From an archaeon (GTDB lineage Archaea > EX4484-52 > B79-G9), in contig DAOVNB010000014.1 in the NCBI GenBank assembly GCA_030630425.1, forward strand, positions 1 to 9,506: a DNA stretch of 9,506 nt, given 5' to 3'. Of this stretch, positions 7,083 through 9,506 are shown one piece after another; position 1 is the stretch's first letter, and each line of letters starts with the position of its first letter. The position numbers and the translations under genes were made by a program. Under the pieces are notes generated by a model. The model was not told where the DNA came from. It searched no databases and saw only the letters and a program-made list of their open reading frames with translations.

Positions 7083-8020
7083 TGAAATGTATTGTTACGG
7101 GTGGTTGTGGTTTTATTGGAAGCCATCTTGTTGACGCCCTTGTTTCACGCGGAGATGAAGTTATTGTTATAGACAATCTTATTTCCGGAAATACAAAGAC
7201 CATCGAAAAACATATCAAAAAAAAGAACTTTTCTTTTGTAAAAGAAGACATCCTCAACAAAAACAAAATGATGAATATCACAAAGAATGCTGATTTTATA
7301 TGGCACCTCGCAGCAAACCCTGATGTCAAGGGAAGCGCCAATGACCCGGACACACATATGAAACAAACCATTGAAGCAACAAAAATAGTGCTGGATTGTA
7401 TTGTCAAAAACAAAATAAAAGGAATGGCATTCACATCCACATCAACGGTATATGGCGAAGCAAAGGAAATTCCTACAAGAGAATCATACGGCCCATGCAT
7501 CCCAATATCCATATATGGTGCGGCAAAACTTGCAGCAGAGGCGCTTATCTGCGCGTACGCCAGAACATATGGTTTTAATGCAGCAATATTTAGATTCGCA
7601 AATGTTGTCGGAAGCAGAAGCAATCACGGTGTTATTTTCGATTTCGCTAAAAAGCTTAAGAAAAACAAAAAAAAGCTTGAGATTCTGGGTGATGGGACCC
7701 AGACAAAATCATATTTTTATGTTTCAGACTGCATAAGCGGCATGCTTTTCGGTGTTGAAAAAAAGAAAAATCCTGTTGAAATATACAATATTGGCTCCTC
7801 TGACGCAATCACCGTCACAGAACTTGCAGAAACAGTTACTTCAACTCTTGAGCTTAATGGTGTTACGTTCAAATACACCGGCGGTATCTCTGGTGGTGCC
7901 GGTTGGGTCGGGGATGTAAAAAATATGGAGCTATCAGCAGATAAGCTAAAAAAAACAGGCTGGAAACCGAAATACACATCAAAAGAGTCGGTTGTAAAAA
8001 CAGTTCAATCAATAATTTGA
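7082..8020 (+). CDS. NAD-dependent nucleotide-sugar epimerase (UDP-glucose 4-epimerase-like, extended SDR)
   Basis: This 312-residue cytosolic protein is an extended short-chain dehydrogenase/reductase. The Rossmann NAD site is TGGCGFIGSHL (glycines 7, 8, 10, 13) with Asp31 at the end of the second strand, favouring NAD over NADP. The catalytic set is Thr120 in FTSTSTVYGE, Tyr145 and Lys149 in SIYGAAK. HLAANPDV, RFANVVG, ILGDGTQTKSYFYVSDC and the late GGAGWVGDV are typical of a family widespread in archaea and usually annotated as UDP-glucose 4-epimerase. Such enzymes typically interconvert UDP-glucose and UDP-galactose or N-acetylated forms for surface glycans and protein glycosylation; the true substrate cannot be read from sequence. 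It starts on the last base of the atpA stop, with GTGAT five bases before the ATG, so it is translated with the operon. Composition resembles its neighbours, giving no sign of recent transfer. The gene is complete with all catalytic residues. Confidence 0.92.
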   Translation: MKCIVTGGCGFIGSHLVDALVSRGDEVIVIDNLISGNTKTIEKHIKKKNFSFVKEDILNKNKMMNITKNADFIWHLAANPDVKGSANDPDTHMKQTIEATKIVLDCIVKNKIKGMAFTSTSTVYGEAKEIPTRESYGPCIPISIYGAAKLAAEALICAYARTYGFNAAIFRFANVVGSRSNHGVIFDFAKKLKKNKKKLEILGDGTQTKSYFYVSDCISGMLFGVEKKKNPVEIYNIGSSDAITVTELAETVTSTLELNGVTFKYTGGISGGAGWVGDVKNMELSADKLKKTGWKPKYTSKESVVKTVQSII

Positions 8021-8028
8021 AAAAATAA

Positions 8029-8032
8029 GTGA
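8029..8032 (+). promoter_or_regulatory. Ribosome binding site of atpB (GTGA), deciding the start
   Basis: GTGA lies five bases before ATG 8038. The GTG here is in frame with the ATG, nine bases upstream, exactly as at atpI. The family N-terminus (M.EYKT) begins at the ATG, so this GTG is read as part of the ribosome site and not as a start codon. Confidence 0.6.
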
Positions 8033-8037
8033 ATATC

Positions 8038-9387
8038 ATGCAGGAATACAAGACCTTATCTAAAATAAAAAATCCTCTTGTTTTTGTGAAAAACACAAAA
8101 AATGTGGGTTTAGGGGAACAGGTAAAAGTAAAAACCCCTGACGGCACAACAAGGCTTGGTGAAGTGCTTTCAATACAAGATGATTTATGTGTTGTTGAAG
8201 TGTTTGAAGGTGTTGACGGTCTTGATCTTGAAAAAACAAGTGTTGTTTTTCTTGGGGAGACTTACAAAATCGGGCTTTCAAAAGACATGCTTGGTGGTGT
8301 TTTTGACGGCCTTGGCAGACCAAAAGACATAGAATTTGCTGTTGATGTTGAAAAAGACATTGCAGGCGAAGTAATTAATCCTTATTTTCGCGCAGTTCCA
8401 AATGAATTTGTGGAAACCGGGGTCTCTGCAATAGATGGTCTCACTACACTTATTCGCGGCCAGAAACTTCCTATTTTTTCACACGCGGGCATGAACCATA
8501 ACCTGCTTTTGGCAGAAATTGCAAGAAACATAACAGATTCAAATAAAAAAGAGCAGATCGTAATCTTTGCTGCTATGGGTGCTACAAACAGGGAAGCTGA
8601 TTTTTTTGAGAACTTTTTTGAAAAAACAGGGGCCCTAAACAACCTTATTGTGTTTTTGAATCATGCCCACGACCCGGCAATTGAGAGAATAGTAACCCCC
8701 AGAGTTGCACTCACAACAGCAGAATATTTTGCATGGGAATTAAAAAAAGATGTTCTTGTTATTTTAGGAGATATGACCAACTATGCAAACGCGCTTCGCG
8801 AGCTTTCATCATCAAAAGAAGAAGTTCCGGGAAGGTTCGGATACCCCACATATCTTTACAGTGATCTTGCATCCATTTACGAGCGAACCGGCAGAATAAA
8901 AGAAAATAAAGGTTCAATAACGCAGCTAATATATCTTACAATGCCTGATGGGGATATAACTCATCCGGTTCCTGACCTTTCAGGATATATAACTGAAGGA
9001 CAAATCATACTTTCACCGACACTTAAGAAAAAAGGTATATTCCCGCCAATAAATATAATCCCTTCCCTTTCACGGATGATGCACAAAGGCATTGGTGAAA
9101 AATACACACAAGATGCACATATGCAGCTTTCAAACCAAATATACAGCGCATACTCTGAAGGCCTGCGCCTTGAAAGCCTAATGAGTGTTGTCGGTGAAGA
9201 TGCCCTTACAGAAAGAGATAAAAAATACATTGAATTCAAAAAAAACTTTGAATCCCGATTCATAAGCCAAAAAGAAAAAAGAACAATAAAACAGACGCTC
9301 TTTTTGGGCTGGCGGCTTTTATCCATTATACCTAAAGAAGAACTTACAAAAATAGAGAAAAAATACATTGAAAAATATATGGAGTGA
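8038..9387 (+). CDS. atpB: A-type ATP synthase regulatory/non-catalytic subunit B
   Basis: Subunit B alternates with A in the head; it binds nucleotide weakly and completes the catalytic sites at the A/B interface. The 449-residue protein (family about 455-470) starts MQEYKTLSKI and follows the archaeal B family throughout: VFEGVDGLD, ETGVSAIDGLTTLIRGQKLPIFS, FAAMGATNREADFF, FEKTGAL, VTPRVALTTAEY, PDLSGYITEGQI and PSLSRMMHKGIG. It has no Walker A sequence, the P-loop place being taken by SHAGMNHN, as expected for B. Arg346 in SLSRMM corresponds to the arginine that reaches into the catalytic site of A. ATG 8038 is 17 bases after the epimerase stop. The stop overlaps the open frame of atpD. 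Ordinarily atpB follows atpA directly; here the epimerase gene lies between. Confidence 0.97.
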   Translation: MQEYKTLSKIKNPLVFVKNTKNVGLGEQVKVKTPDGTTRLGEVLSIQDDLCVVEVFEGVDGLDLEKTSVVFLGETYKIGLSKDMLGGVFDGLGRPKDIEFAVDVEKDIAGEVINPYFRAVPNEFVETGVSAIDGLTTLIRGQKLPIFSHAGMNHNLLLAEIARNITDSNKKEQIVIFAAMGATNREADFFENFFEKTGALNNLIVFLNHAHDPAIERIVTPRVALTTAEYFAWELKKDVLVILGDMTNYANALRELSSSKEEVPGRFGYPTYLYSDLASIYERTGRIKENKGSITQLIYLTMPDGDITHPVPDLSGYITEGQIILSPTLKKKGIFPPINIIPSLSRMMHKGIGEKYTQDAHMQLSNQIYSAYSEGLRLESLMSVVGEDALTERDKKYIEFKKNFESRFISQKEKRTIKQTLFLGWRLLSIIPKEELTKIEKKYIEKYME

Positions 9388-9388
9388 T
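9381..9388 (+). promoter_or_regulatory. Ribosome binding site of atpD (GGAGTGAT) inside the end of atpB
   Basis: GGAGTGAT spans the atpB stop and fits the 16S 3' end with one base missing. It lies four bases before an ATT codon at 9393, the same spacing as atpI. This makes it a better site for a start at 9393 than for the GTG at 9384, which lies inside it. Confidence 0.5.
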
Positions 9389-9506
9389 TTTTATTAGCTT
9401 CAATGAAAACACACCCAAAACAAGAACAGCACTTCTCGAATTAAGGAATAAAAGAAAAATCGCTTCGTTTGGTCTTGAAATATTAAAAGACAAAGAAGAT
9501 GCATTA
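9384..9506 (+). CDS. atpD: A-type ATP synthase subunit D (central axle), 3' partial
   Basis: Subunit D is the long coiled-coil axle that turns inside the A3B3 head. The window holds only the first 41 codons at most; the frame is open to the last base. The segment NENTPKTRTALLELRNKRK followed by IASFGLEILKDKEDAL matches the family N-terminus (PTR.EL..LK.RL.LA..G..LLK.KRD.L). The start is uncertain. GTG 9384 overlaps the atpB stop (GTGA) but has no ribosome site before it. ATT 9393 has a good site at the right distance and gives an N-terminus that lines up with the family without extra residues. No ATG or TTG is available in this frame. Coordinates here use the GTG. A short protein beginning at ATG 9403 is in another frame and is not this gene. 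D normally closes this gene block. Confidence 0.88.
   Translation, partial: MIFISFNENTPKTRTALLELRNKRKIASFGLEILKDKEDAL

Noticed and set aside
7396..7736. Two + strand open frames inside the epimerase gene
   Set aside because: They are in the other frames of a complete SDR gene with all catalytic residues and have no recognisable content.
9403..9444. Short reading frame from ATG 9403 as the atpD start
   Set aside because: It is in a different frame from the conserved subunit D sequence and stops after 13 codons.
1..9506. tRNA, rRNA, CRISPR, insertion sequences or attachment sites
   Set aside because: The window is almost fully coding on one strand; I saw no direct-repeat arrays, transposase genes, inverted terminal repeats or tRNA-like sequence.

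Overview
This window is a stretch of an AT-rich archaeal chromosome. It holds the 3' end of secD followed by a nearly complete A-type (archaeal/vacuolar-like) ATP synthase operon, all on the + strand. The case for Archaea rests on the archaeal form of SecD, a full A-type ATPase subunit set in archaeal order (H-I-K-E-C-F-A-B-D), TATA-box-like promoters with no -35/-10 pairs, and Shine-Dalgarno sites of the GGTGAT/GAGGT type. Overlapping ATGA gene junctions and subunits that are almost all shorter than usual suggest a streamlined, possibly DPANN-type, uncultured archaeon. That lineage placement is only an inference.

Layout: 1-1284 is the C-terminal part of SecD, a protein-export membrane subunit. 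1285-1333 is a short gap with a TATA-like element about 25 nt before the atpH start, consistent with a leaderless operon promoter. 1334-3419 holds atpH (stalk) and atpI (stator membrane subunit). 3420-3496 is the only sizeable gap inside the operon, with a second TATA-like element and a small hairpin whose loop is ACCTCC. 3497-7082 holds atpK (rotor ring), atpE, atpC, atpF and atpA; the junctions E/C, C/F and F/A all overlap as ATGA. 7082-8020 is a nucleotide-sugar epimerase gene that sits between atpA and atpB and overlaps the atpA stop by one base. 8038-9387 is atpB, and 9384-9506 is the start of atpD, cut by the window edge.

How the genes work together: subunits A and B form the A3B3 catalytic head, D and F the central axle, C couples the axle to the ring of K subunits, E and H form peripheral stalks, and I carries the ion half-channels. 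The K subunit has a Gln/Glu-Thr/Tyr ligand set resembling Na+-binding rotor rings, so a Na+-coupled enzyme is plausible. SecD also uses the ion gradient, for protein export. The epimerase most likely supplies a sugar nucleotide for surface glycans or glycosylation and has no known role in ATP synthesis; its position is the main oddity of gene content here.

The most noteworthy points are the epimerase embedded between the two head subunits, a probable ATT start codon for atpD, a P-loop substitution in AtpA (Gly for the usual Pro), the Na+-type rotor signature, and possible separate control of atpK. I found no wholly new system: apart from the epimerase insertion this is a recognisable energy-conservation operon.
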